Shown here piece by piece: positions 30,574 to 38,628 of a DNA stretch of 64,000 bases. The translations under genes and the position numbers were made by a program. Below the pieces are notes generated by a model, which saw nothing but the letters and a program-made list of their open reading frames with translations, had not been told where the DNA came from and ran no database searches. Source of the DNA: Opitutaceae bacterium (GTDB taxonomy: Bacteria > Verrucomicrobiota > Verrucomicrobiia > Opitutales > Opitutaceae); the NCBI GenBank assembly GCA_015075305.1, contig JABTUS010000003.1:62001-126000 (forward strand). Direction: 5' to 3'. Position 1 is the stretch's first letter. Each line of letters starts with the position of its first letter.

Positions 30574-31161
30574 TCAGCCTGGTGCCAGCTCGCGCAGGCG
30601 GAAGACCGAAATACCGGGCTGCCGGGGCTTGGTGCCGCCGATGCGTTTGAACGCCATCCATTGGGGCGATTCGAGAGTGATTTCACCCGGAGTCTCGAAA
30701 AAAAGGAGCGGATCGTCCTCCGGATTCACCCAGTCAGCGAGGCGGGCAAGCAGCGCGGGCGACAATTCAAGAATCAGGTCGTACGGCGGATCGACGAAAA
30801 TCAGGTTGGCGGGAGGGTCTTCGAGTGACGGTTGCCAGGAGGCGACATCGTGAGCAGAGATGCGGGCGAGGTCATCGGGGGATTTCCCCAGCGACTTCGC
30901 AACAGCCTGAAGGTTTCGTCGGAGAGAGGTGAGGCTTCGGGCATTTTTCTCGACGAATGTGCCGCGCGTGGCACCCCGGCTCAGAGCTTCGAGCCCGTAG
31001 GCACCGCTTCCGGCAAAGAGATCGAGAAACCTGGCACCGATGATTCTTGAGCCGAGGCTCGAGAATAGAGCCTGACGCAAACCATCAGTTGCGGGACGCA
31101 CGGTGTCACCGGATGGCACCACTAGGGATATGCCTTTTGCAATTCCACCGCTGATGCGCAT
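30574..31161 (-). CDS. rsmD: 16S rRNA m2G966 methyltransferase
   Basis: 195 residues. Class I methyltransferase with MRISGGIAKGISL at the start, RPATDGLRQALFSSL, the SAM-binding FLDLFAGSGAYGLEALSRGA and the amino-methyltransferase motif FVDPPYDL. Convergent with rsmE across 55 bp. The start Met opens the conserved (M)RI(I/S)GG motif. Confidence 0.94.
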   Translation of the reverse strand: MRISGGIAKGISLVVPSGDTVRPATDGLRQALFSSLGSRIIGARFLDLFAGSGAYGLEALSRGATRGTFVEKNARSLTSLRRNLQAVAKSLGKSPDDLARISAHDVASWQPSLEDPPANLIFVDPPYDLILELSPALLARLADWVNPEDDPLLFFETPGEITLESPQWMAFKRIGGTKPRQPGISVFRLRELAPG

Positions 31162-31658
31162 GTTCTACCTCAAAAGAATGAAAAAACTCCGAGCTGGGAT
31201 GACTCTTTCAGCGAACTTCATTCGTAGTGAAAGATATGCGGTTCATACTTTTGGAGAAGTTTCCATTCAATCTATTGCTGATGCGCCCACCCGTTCGCCA
31301 CGTCGACCCGAGATCGCGTCGCGTGTAAGTTCGAATATCCCGATGATGGATAGATTGATAAGAATCCTGTTTCCAGTGCTGCAGCTCATGCGAGTCGGCG
31401 CAGTTCGTCGATTGGAGTGCTTTGAACCTCTGTTGTCCCACAGCGCTTCGGTCAATTCCGATTCGGGGAGATGAGATTGAGTTGAAGTTTCAGTATTTCT
31501 GGAACCTCTGGCCCATTGCTGGGTTGAGAGGTGCAACATGACGATTGCATCCCGCTCCCGATATATTTTAATTAGGAGCCTAACTATTCCTTGTGTCCGG
31601 ACTCGACTACAGTGAGCCATGATGGCTGTTGTTGAACCCGTTTGCCAATTTACCAACC
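31162..31658. other. Gene-free region upstream of the Mla operon
   Basis: 497 bp, noticeably more AT-rich than its surroundings and with no conserved frame. It must contain the promoters of rsmD (leftward) and of the WPF-repeat/Mla operon (rightward). A small palindrome, TTAGGAGCCTAA at 31572-31583, is the only clear symmetric element. Confidence 0.55.
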
Positions 31659-33206
31659 ATGAACCGCCCGCCAACCCTGATCGCCCGCCACCGCGTCGCC
31701 GCGGGCATTTTGGCCGGGCTGTTGTGCGGGCCTGTCCTTCCGAGGACTCAAGGGGAAGAGTTGAATGTCTGGCCGTTTTTTGTCGGTCAGTATTCGGACA
31801 AGAAGGCGGGAGAGGCGCAGTCCTGGACCGCGATGGGGCCGCTGCTTTTCATGCGACCCGTTGCTTCAGATTTCCCGCCAGGAGCCATGGATCGTGTGGA
31901 GGGCTTTCGACCGATCTACCTGACGCGGAAGGATCCGGAAGGCAGTCTGAGGGAGGCCTTCGGAGTGTATCCATTCTTCACCTACCGCAAAGGTGAGGCC
32001 GGTGCGCGGCGATGGAGCTTTTTCAACCTGATCAACCTCAGCACGGTGCCTTCGGCGGAAAACGGGCCCGCGACACAGGCGTCCGTGCCGTACCGCGCAT
32101 TTGATGCCTGGCCGTTTTATTTTTCGCGGCGGACCGGGAATCCTGAACTCGACTACCAGGCTGTCTTCCCGATCGCGGGCGAGGTTAAGCAGCGGTTCGG
32201 GCAGGATCGTCTCAACTGGGTCTTGTTTCCGCTCTACGGGCGCTTTGAAAAGCGCGGTGTCACAACGACGACGGCGCCCTGGCCGTTCATCAAGGTGGTG
32301 CGCGGCGGAGGCAATTCAGGATTTGAGATCTGGCCGCTGTATGGTGAACGGGGGAAACCCGGCGACTACCGCGAGCAGTTTGTGCTGTGGCCGTTTTATT
32401 ATCGCAATCAATCCGGACTCAACAAGGCGCAGCCGGATGAGAAGCTGGGCATCCTGCCCTTCTATGCGCGTGATCGCGCTCAAGGGTATCGCAGTGAAAC
32501 CTGGTTGTGGCCATTTTTTGGATACGTCGACCGGACGGAGCCGTATCGCTACCATGCCCGGAACTATTTCTGGCCGCTTTTCGTCCAGGGTCGTGGCGAC
32601 GATCGCATGGTCAACCGCTGGGCGCCCTTCTACACGCGGTCGGTGATCAAGGGTGTCGAGAAGGAGTGGGTGCTCTGGCCGCTCTGGCGTCGGCTTTCCT
32701 CCCGTGAGGGCGAGGTCGACCAGACGAAATCCCAGTTTTTCTACTTCCTGTACAATGCCACGGAGCAGAGAAGCGTTGGGAATCCGCAGGCGGCTCCCGC
32801 CTACAAGGCCCACCTTTGGCCGCTGGCTTCGGTATGGGACAATGGTGCCGGTCATCGTCAGGTCCAGGTGCTGAGTCCACTCGAGGTTTTTCTTCCGCAG
32901 AACCGGCCGACGCGCCTGGCCTGGTCGCCGCTGTTTGCGCTGTACCGCTATGATCGGCAGCCCGACGGCGAGGTGCGCCATTCTTTTCTCTGGAATGGAG
33001 TCACCTATCATGGCGAGCCCGCGAAGCAGGCGCATGAGTTTCACTTGGGACCGTTGTTCAGCGACACCCGAACAACCGCGGGCAGGCGTGTTGCATTGCT
33101 ATGCGGTTTGTTTGGATTCAAGCGTGAAACCGGTCGAGGCTGGCGTCCGTTCTTTGGGGAATTCAAGGCCGCGGGCACAAAGCTGTCACACACCACCGAA
33201 CCATGA
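31659..33206 (+). CDS. Secreted WPF/WPL-repeat protein heading the Mla operon
   Basis: About 515 residues. After a signal peptide (AAGILAGLLCGPVL) the protein is a chain of units of about 25-45 residues, each with an aromatic cluster: LNVWPFFVGQY, GVYPFFTYRK, DAWPFYFSRR, VLFPLYGRFE, TAPWPFIKVV, FEIWPLYGER, FVLWPFYYRN, LGILPFYARD, TWLWPFFGYV, NYFWPLFVQG, WVLWPLWRRL and HLWPLASV. The alternating pattern suggests a large beta-sheet or barrel. Family unknown to me. Its stop overlaps the mlaE start (ATGA). Inference: an envelope partner of the lipid transporter. The ATG at 31659 is preferred over 31629 because it places the signal peptide correctly. Confidence 0.7.
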   Translation: MNRPPTLIARHRVAAGILAGLLCGPVLPRTQGEELNVWPFFVGQYSDKKAGEAQSWTAMGPLLFMRPVASDFPPGAMDRVEGFRPIYLTRKDPEGSLREAFGVYPFFTYRKGEAGARRWSFFNLINLSTVPSAENGPATQASVPYRAFDAWPFYFSRRTGNPELDYQAVFPIAGEVKQRFGQDRLNWVLFPLYGRFEKRGVTTTTAPWPFIKVVRGGGNSGFEIWPLYGERGKPGDYREQFVLWPFYYRNQSGLNKAQPDEKLGILPFYARDRAQGYRSETWLWPFFGYVDRTEPYRYHARNYFWPLFVQGRGDDRMVNRWAPFYTRSVIKGVEKEWVLWPLWRRLSSREGEVDQTKSQFFYFLYNATEQRSVGNPQAAPAYKAHLWPLASVWDNGAGHRQVQVLSPLEVFLPQNRPTRLAWSPLFALYRYDRQPDGEVRHSFLWNGVTYHGEPAKQAHEFHLGPLFSDTRTTAGRRVALLCGLFGFKRETGRGWRPFFGEFKAAGTKLSHTTEP

Positions 33207-33955
33207 AACGCATCACCGACCTACTTGAGGCTTTGGGAAGCTCACTTCTGCTGGCGGGGAGGGCTTTCATTTCACTTCCGGCCGCGCCACGCATCCTGAA
33301 ACGCGTGTCGGAGCAGGGGTTTCTTGTCGGCTACACGACGCTTCCGATAGTGGCGATTCTCTGCTTCTTCATCGGTGCCGTGCTGGCGCTGCAAGCCGGC
33401 ATCACGCTTCGCGATTTTGGAGCGAAGCAGTTGATCGGCACGCTTGTCGGCGAATCCATGGCTCGCGAACTGGGGCCTGTCATGGTGGCCATCCTGCTTG
33501 CGGGCAGGGTCGGGTCCGCGGTAACAGCCGAACTGGCTTCCATGAAAGTCTCCGGTGAAATCGACGCGTTGGTCACGATGAACATTCCGCCCGCGCGCCT
33601 GCTGGTGCTGCCGAGGCTTATTGCCGTGATGCTTGTGATGCCCCTGCTCACCATGATGGGAAACATCATCGGCTGGTTTGGCGGGGCCATTGTCAGCGCG
33701 CAGGTGAAAATGATCGGGGTGCCGACGGAGATGTATTTCCAGAATCTGAAGCAATACCTGTCCGTGGAGGACGTCATGGACGGGCTGATAAAGGCGGAGA
33801 TCTTTGGCTTTGTGATCATGCTGATCGCATGCACCACGGGGCTGAGAACGCGGGGCGGGCCGCGCGAGATCGGATTCGCGGTCACCAAATCGGTAGTGTA
33901 CTCGCTCATTGCGATCCTGACGCTGGATTACTTCATCACCAAGGCCCTGTCATGA
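33203..33955 (+). CDS. mlaE: Mla-type ABC transporter permease (MlaE)
   Basis: 250 residues, about five to six membrane segments. Conserved blocks are LPIVAILCFFIGAVLALQAG, GESMARELGPVMVAILLAGRVGSAVTAEL and TMNIPPARLLVLPRLIAVM. Inner-membrane core of a phospholipid transport system between inner and outer membranes. Overlaps its neighbours on both sides by 4 bp, so the operon is tightly coupled. Confidence 0.93.
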   Translation: MKRITDLLEALGSSLLLAGRAFISLPAAPRILKRVSEQGFLVGYTTLPIVAILCFFIGAVLALQAGITLRDFGAKQLIGTLVGESMARELGPVMVAILLAGRVGSAVTAELASMKVSGEIDALVTMNIPPARLLVLPRLIAVMLVMPLLTMMGNIIGWFGGAIVSAQVKMIGVPTEMYFQNLKQYLSVEDVMDGLIKAEIFGFVIMLIACTTGLRTRGGPREIGFAVTKSVVYSLIAILTLDYFITKALS

Positions 33956-34812
33956 GCGCGCAATTTTCCTCCGCATCACTCCCGCAACGGGGAGGCAGGC
34001 TCCAGAAAGCCCGCCGTCCGGTGCTCGTTCGCGACGATCGCAATGCGGTGCCTGTCGACGTGGAGAATCTTTCAAAGTCCTATGGGAGCCAGCAGGTCCT
34101 GATCGACGTCAACTTGGGAGTGCAGCCGGGGGAGATCTTCACGATCATGGGGCCGAGCGGCTCGGGGAAGACCGTCCTTCTGCGGCACATAGCGGGGCTG
34201 GAATCGCCCACCTCGGGAAGCGTGAAAATCAGCGGGCATGACCCCCAGCTTCCGGAAACGCGGGACAGGTTTGCCGTGGCGATGGTTTTCCAGAGCGGGG
34301 CGCTCTTCAATTCGCAGAGCGTGTATGACAACCTGGCGCTCTATCCGCTGGAACACCGGCTCTGCCCGAAGCCGGAGATTCGTGATCGTGTCATGCGCGC
34401 GCTGAAGATCCTGTCGATTGAGAATGCAGCGCACAAGTTTCCCTCGGAGCTGTCGGGAGGCATGAAGAAGCGCGTGGCGATCGCGCGTGCGCTGGTGATG
34501 GAACCGCAGTTGATCCTCTTCGATGAACCCACGAGTGAACTGGATCCCCTGATGAGCGCGACGATCGCCGAGATCATTGCGACGCTCAAGGAGGAGATCG
34601 CTGTCACCACAGTCGTGGTGTCGCACGATCGAGCTCTTGCGCTGACGATCTCGGACCGCGTCGCGCTGGTGCATCAAGGGCGTCTGCGCGCGGTGGAGAA
34701 GCCGGATTCCCTGGCGAAAAGCCAGGATCCGGTCGTCAAAGCCTTTCTCAACCCTGAGATCGACATCAGGAATCCCCGTTTCAGGAAATTGGAGACCGAG
34801 AACCATGACTAA
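33952..34812 (+). CDS. mlaF: Mla-type ABC transporter ATPase (MlaF)
   Basis: About 286 residues. Walker A MGPSGSGKTVLLRHIAG, Q-loop VFQSGALFNSQSVYDN (the FNS/FDS feature of Mla ATPases), signature LSGGMKKRVAIARAL, Walker B LILFDEPTSELDP and H-loop VVSHDRA. An N-terminal extension of about 30 residues (QRGGRLQKARRPVLVRDD) precedes the domain. The ATG overlaps the mlaE stop. Confidence 0.94.
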   Translation: MSAQFSSASLPQRGGRLQKARRPVLVRDDRNAVPVDVENLSKSYGSQQVLIDVNLGVQPGEIFTIMGPSGSGKTVLLRHIAGLESPTSGSVKISGHDPQLPETRDRFAVAMVFQSGALFNSQSVYDNLALYPLEHRLCPKPEIRDRVMRALKILSIENAAHKFPSELSGGMKKRVAIARALVMEPQLILFDEPTSELDPLMSATIAEIIATLKEEIAVTTVVVSHDRALALTISDRVALVHQGRLRAVEKPDSLAKSQDPVVKAFLNPEIDIRNPRFRKLETENHD

Positions 34813-35800
34813 CGCACAAATGTCGGCCCGTGTGGGCCTGTTTTTTCTCCTGGGGGTCGCCCTCATCTGGGTGACTTTCGAGGCGCTCACCAGCGGCCAG
34901 GTAAGACGCGATCGAGGGTATCGCTTGATCGCGCACTTCAGCAACCTCAAGGAGCTCAAGGCGGGCGATGAAGTGCGCATGGCCGGAGTGAAGGTGGGGG
35001 CCGTTGGGGAGACGCGGCTCGCAGGCCGCCAGGCCGAGGCGGTTCTGCTGATCAATCCCAAGGTCCAGGTCGCGCAGGATTCGGTGGCCACAATCGCGAT
35101 GGCGGGCCTGCTGGGCGCAAACTACGTGTCGCTAGATCTCGGCACCCAGGGCAACGGCTACCTGCAGGCGGAGAATCAGATCCGCACCGTGGACACCCCC
35201 GATCTCAACACGATCGTGTCGCAGCTTGGCGACATCGGGAAGAAGATCGATGGCGCCCTGAGCCAGTTCACCGGTGCCCTGAGCGGCGGAGGCAAGGACG
35301 GACCGGGATTGATCGGGAAACTCGACAAACTGGTCGACGAAAACAGCGCGAGGATCGGCCAGATCACGAGCGACCTGAGGGACATCACGAACAAGGTGAA
35401 CACCGGGCAGGGGACCCTCGGCAAGCTGGTGAACGACACCGAGGCGTATGACACGCTTGTGAAAACGCTCGGAGACATCCGCGGCGCGGCCACGGATGCG
35501 AAGACCTTCATCACGAACACGCAGGGGATCATCGACCAGGTGAAGAGCGGCAAGGGCACCCTGGGCACGCTGATCTACGACGAAGAGGCCGCAAAGAACA
35601 TCAAGGTTGTGACGAACAATCTGCGCATCCTTTCCGAAAAACTGACGACAGGGGAGGGAACGCTGGGCAAACTCATCAACGATGACAGCCTGTTCAAGGA
35701 AGCCCAGGGCGTGATGCGCAAGGTGGATCGCGCCGTGGACGGGCTTTCAGACCAGGGGCCGATCACGGCGGTGGGAGTCGTGGCTGGCGCGTTGTTCTGA
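34805..35800 (+). CDS. mlaD: MCE-domain lipid-binding protein (MlaD)
   Basis: 331 residues. One N-terminal membrane anchor (VGLFFLLGVALIWVTFEAL), an MCE domain (about 40-120) with FSNLKELKAGDEVRMAGVKVG and AGLLGANYVSLDLG, then a helical tail carrying three repeats of about 50 residues: GQGTLGKLVNDTEAYDTL, GKGTLGTLIYDEEAAKNI and GEGTLGKLINDDSLFKEA. The periplasmic hexameric MCE ring binds lipids; the repeat tail may form the needle-like helical bundle. Starts inside the mlaF end (8-bp overlap). Confidence 0.93.
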   Translation: MTNAQMSARVGLFFLLGVALIWVTFEALTSGQVRRDRGYRLIAHFSNLKELKAGDEVRMAGVKVGAVGETRLAGRQAEAVLLINPKVQVAQDSVATIAMAGLLGANYVSLDLGTQGNGYLQAENQIRTVDTPDLNTIVSQLGDIGKKIDGALSQFTGALSGGGKDGPGLIGKLDKLVDENSARIGQITSDLRDITNKVNTGQGTLGKLVNDTEAYDTLVKTLGDIRGAATDAKTFITNTQGIIDQVKSGKGTLGTLIYDEEAAKNIKVVTNNLRILSEKLTTGEGTLGKLINDDSLFKEAQGVMRKVDRAVDGLSDQGPITAVGVVAGALF

Positions 35801-35818
35801 GGTTTGTCGGAAGCGGGC

Positions 35819-36766
35819 TCAACGCAGATACCGGTCGAGGAAATCCAGCACAATTGGCCGCAGGTCGCGTGGCAGCGGACGATTACGCCAGGTTTCCAGC
35901 GTGAACGTGTGGCCCACTCCATCGAGGAGCATCAACTCATGGGGCACGCCCTGGCGGTCGAGCACCCGGGCCAGTTCCTCTGACTGTGGAAAGTCGACGG
36001 TCGCGTCAGCCCGTCCGTGAAGGATGAGGACCGGCGGTGAGCGTGGCGTCACGTGGTTGACAGGCGATCCCAGCTTCAGGACCGGCGCATTCTCGTCATC
36101 CGTGCCGAAGACCGATGGTGCGCTGCCCAAGTGGAGCACACCGGTGGATTGACCCGTCGGGTCGGTCTTCTGGCGCGTGAGAATGTTGGTGATCCCGTAC
36201 ATGTCTATAACACAGCGCACGGAGCTGGAAACGCCGGCATAGGGTGCGGTCGGCTCCAGCTCCGGCTGGTCCGCAGTGAAGCCGACCATGAGAGCGAGAT
36301 GTCCGCCGGCGGAGCCCCCGGCTGCGGCGATGCGTGCGGCATCAATTCCATAGCGACCGCCCTGCGTGCGGAGAAAACGGACGGCATTCTTGCAGTCGTA
36401 CAAATTCTGGGGCCAGGCTCCCCTGCCAAGGCGATAATCGATGCTCGCGGCGACGTATCCGGCCCTGGCCATGGTCGTGCAGAATTCCTTGGCGCGGCCT
36501 TCGCTTTTCGTGCCGTTGATCCAACCACCGCCATGAATCCACACCACTGCCGGGCGCGCCTTGCCGTGAACGCCTGCTCCGGATTCGGCGTCGGGAAGGT
36601 ACAGGTCGAGCTTCTCCTTCCGCCCCGGCTCCAGATAGTCAATATCGCGCTCCACCCGGACATCACCCGCTTTCGCGCCAGGCAGGGCGAGCATGCCCGC
36701 CGCCACGATGAGAATTCCAAAGCAAACCGGCGACCTGCGCCAGTATCCCGCTCGCGGGTGGGGCAT
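35819..36766 (-). CDS. Secreted alpha/beta-hydrolase (carboxylesterase, HSL/BD-FAE-like)
   Basis: About 315 residues with signal peptide (VCFGILIVAAGMLALPGAKA). Oxyanion-hole motif VVWIHGGGWINGTK, nucleophile Ser in AAGGSAGGHLAL, acid Asp in LHGRADATVDF and His in DGVGHTFTLE complete the triad. Likely acts on small acyl or acetyl esters, possibly from glycans; the substrate is not evident. Convergent with mlaD, 18 bp apart. Start set at 36766 for the signal peptide. Confidence 0.85.
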   Translation of the reverse strand: MPHPRAGYWRRSPVCFGILIVAAGMLALPGAKAGDVRVERDIDYLEPGRKEKLDLYLPDAESGAGVHGKARPAVVWIHGGGWINGTKSEGRAKEFCTTMARAGYVAASIDYRLGRGAWPQNLYDCKNAVRFLRTQGGRYGIDAARIAAAGGSAGGHLALMVGFTADQPELEPTAPYAGVSSSVRCVIDMYGITNILTRQKTDPTGQSTGVLHLGSAPSVFGTDDENAPVLKLGSPVNHVTPRSPPVLILHGRADATVDFPQSEELARVLDRQGVPHELMLLDGVGHTFTLETWRNRPLPRDLRPIVLDFLDRYLR

Positions 36767-36968
36767 CCTTGTGACCGCGGACTTTGCCAGCATGAGGGAT
36801 GACATGGGCTGCAATGTGGCGAAACGCTCCACCTTCGTCGAGCCAGACCCTTTTCATGTTTTTCGGACGCGCCTGTCGCGCCATGATGCTCCAGCCGCGG
36901 TGCAACCGATGGTGCGCAGAATGCGGATGCCCGACCCAAGGAAGTTGAGATTGTTCGACGGATCGGTA

Positions 36969-37000
36969 TTGACAGGATCAATTGAAAATGCATTTTCAAT
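36969..37000 (+). promoter_or_regulatory. vapBC promoter region with perfect 20-bp palindrome
   Basis: TTGACA (36969-36974) fits a -35 box, and ATTGAAAATGCATTTTCAAT at 36981-37000 is a perfect palindrome where the -10 box would fall, ending 2 bp before the vapB ATG. This is the usual layout of a toxin-antitoxin autorepression operator. It also argues that the ATG inside the palindrome is not the start. Confidence 0.65.
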
Positions 37001-37002
37001 GT

Positions 37003-37263
37003 ATGCCGTACACGACCCTTACCGTCAGACACGAGGTGGCCAAACGCCTGAAAGGCGTCCGTTCCACCGGAGAGAGCTACAGCGATGTGATCACCCGCCT
37101 CATGGACAACCAGCCGGCAAAGTGTGCCGAGGAGTGGCTCGCATCCCTCGCACCGATGGAAGGCCGCAGCCTATTCACGCCCGAGGAGCGCGAGCAGCTG
37201 GTCAAGGATCAGCGCACGACCCGGGACTCGCGTTCGCGCCGCAAGCCCCATGCTTCTGCTTGA
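37003..37263 (+). CDS. vapB: VapB-type antitoxin
   Basis: About 86 residues. The N-terminal segment PYTTLTVRHEVAKRLKGVRSTGESYSDVITRLMDN resembles the DUF217/VapB antitoxin family (ribbon-helix-helix-like), better known from archaea. The C-terminal half would neutralise the toxin. It overlaps the toxin gene by 14 bp. The start at 37003 follows the operator palindrome. Confidence 0.75.
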   Translation: MPYTTLTVRHEVAKRLKGVRSTGESYSDVITRLMDNQPAKCAEEWLASLAPMEGRSLFTPEEREQLVKDQRTTRDSRSRRKPHASA

Positions 37264-37639
37264 TACGAGTGCGTTGATCGCACTTGAGCGTGAGCTCGCG
37301 GAGCGAACGATTGGCCCCATTCGCTCCTACCTTGGTCGGCACAAAGGTGAGGATCTCGCCTGCAGCACTGTCACGGTGGCCGAGATTGCCTCCCGCGCGA
37401 GCGAGGCTGCAACGCGTGTTTTCCTGCAACGCCTCCGGAAGATTCCGGTATCCGAAGCTGTCGCCTACAGGGCGGGGGTTCTGGACAAGGAGATGATGAA
37501 AATTGGGCGGAGGCTCGGCGAGAACGACAATTGGATCGCCGCGACTGCGCTGCTGAATTCGGCGACCCTTGTCTATTTGGATGGTGAATTCGATCGGGTG
37601 CTCGGATTGAAGCGCGCCAAGCTCCCTGTTTCGTCATAG
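37250..37639 (+). CDS. vapC: VapC-type PIN-domain toxin
   Basis: 129 residues. PIN acidic residues are visible: Asp of MLLLDTSALIALE, Glu of VTVAEIASR, and the Asp/Asn pair in LGENDNWIAATAL. Family role: RNA cleavage, often of tRNA. The gene ends 11 bp before the left end of the IS21 element, so the pair is intact but lies at an IS junction. Confidence 0.85.
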   Translation: MLLLDTSALIALERELAERTIGPIRSYLGRHKGEDLACSTVTVAEIASRASEAATRVFLQRLRKIPVSEAVAYRAGVLDKEMMKIGRRLGENDNWIAATALLNSATLVYLDGEFDRVLGLKRAKLPVSS

Positions 37640-37649
37640 CCGTCCTTGG

Positions 37650-37700
37650 TGTCAGCGGCGAGAGAGAAGTCATGGTTTTGTGGCGGGTAGGAATCCACGT
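37650..37700 (+). repeat. IS21 left terminal inverted repeat
   Basis: Starts TGTCAGCGGCGAGAG and contains TCATGGTTTTGTGGCGGGTAGGAA, split here for reading: TCATGG, TTT, TGGCGG, TA, GAA are shared with the right end. Confidence 0.75.
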
Positions 37701-37841
37701 CTTCTTGGGGCGATTTTCTTGCTTGGTGGAGGCAGGTGGAGGTTCTTCGAATGGGTGGTTTTTCTTCCTGCTGGATGGGTGGTGGATAGTGAGTGAGGGT
37801 GGGATCGTCGAGCGGGGTGAAGGTGGTGAAACTGGTCGGCG

Positions 37842-38375
37842 ATGCATGCGAAGGGATCGTGCAAGTGCCGCCATTGCGGGGAGTTCTTCGTTCCGGATGT
37901 GCGCAATCGCGCGCGCCAGCGGTACTGCTGCAAGGTGCCGTGTCGCAGGGCGCGCAAGGCCGACAGTCAGCGTCGATGGCTGAGTCGTCGGCAGAACGCG
38001 GACTACTTTTGCGGACCGGAGAATGCGGCGCGAGCGCGGGCGTGGCAGGCGGCGCATCCGGGGTATTGGAAGCGGCGGCGCAGGCGGAAAGTTGTCTTGC
38101 AAGACCGCCTGGATTCACAACCTGCTGCGAACAAGCGTATTGCGCCACAAGACGAGGAACTTGTCTTACAAGACATCATGGCGAGGCAAACCCCTGTGAT
38201 GGTGGGGCTTATCGCGCATCTCACCGGAAGTGTCTTACAAGACGACATCGCACAAATGACGCGCCGGCTGCACTCCCGGGGCCGGGCCGTATTGGGCAAG
38301 GACATCCCGCGGCCCGCCTATGGAAAAACACTTGATTGCAATCAACCGGGTGCGGCGCGTGCCTCACCAGTTTAG
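37842..38375 (+). CDS. IS21-associated zinc-ribbon protein
   Basis: 177 residues. The N-terminal zinc-finger-like segment CKCRHCGEFFVPDVRNR and RQRYCCKVPCRRARKADSQ is followed by AAHPGYWKRRRRR and repeated LQD segments (VVLQDRLD, LVLQDIMA, SVLQDDIA). I associate this protein with genes found beside IS21 elements in Verrucomicrobiota and Planctomycetota; no function is known. It overlaps the next gene by 56 bp, so it belongs to the element's own operon. Possibly regulatory or target-related (inference). Confidence 0.7.
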   Translation: MHAKGSCKCRHCGEFFVPDVRNRARQRYCCKVPCRRARKADSQRRWLSRRQNADYFCGPENAARARAWQAAHPGYWKRRRRRKVVLQDRLDSQPAANKRIAPQDEELVLQDIMARQTPVMVGLIAHLTGSVLQDDIAQMTRRLHSRGRAVLGKDIPRPAYGKTLDCNQPGAARASPV

Positions 38376-38628
38376 CTGGGTGGACCATCGACTGGTCCGC
38401 GGAAACTACCTGATGAAGGCAACGGCACCAGCGTGGGCGCTGTACCTTGTGCTCGTCACCGTCGGTGACGAACACGGGCTGAGCTACTACGCCGACCGCA
38501 CACTCGCGCGCCTGCTTTCCCTGGGTGAGGAGTCGATCGGTGAAGCGCGCCGCCAGCTCATCGATGCAGGTGTGATCGCCTACGAGGCACCGTTGTATCA
38601 GGTGCTCGGATTGGAGGTGGCGTCGTGA
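38320..38628 (+). CDS. IS21-associated small helix-turn-helix protein
   Basis: 102 residues. FSWVDHRLVRGNYLMKA and YYADRTLARLLSLGEESIGEARRQLIDAGVIAYEAPLYQV resemble a replication-initiator or MarR-like winged helix. The stop overlaps the istA GTG start (4 bp), so the two are translationally coupled. Likely accessory to transposition; role unproven. Confidence 0.7.
   Translation: MEKHLIAINRVRRVPHQFSWVDHRLVRGNYLMKATAPAWALYLVLVTVGDEHGLSYYADRTLARLLSLGEESIGEARRQLIDAGVIAYEAPLYQVLGLEVAS

Noticed and set aside
31572..31583. TTAGGAGCCTAA upstream of the Mla operon as a second Rrf2 site
   Set aside because: Arm spacing differs from the site at 22569 (2 versus 7 bp) and the word is short; similarity may be chance.
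33520..33529. GGTAACAGCC inside mlaE as a third copy of the operator
   Set aside because: Only a half-site, without the inverted arm, and inside a conserved coding segment.
36833..37649. Search for the missing NamZ N-terminus left of the IS21
   Set aside because: The stretch is fully explained by the esterase promoter, vapBC and 11 bp of spacer; no NamZ-like sequence in any frame.
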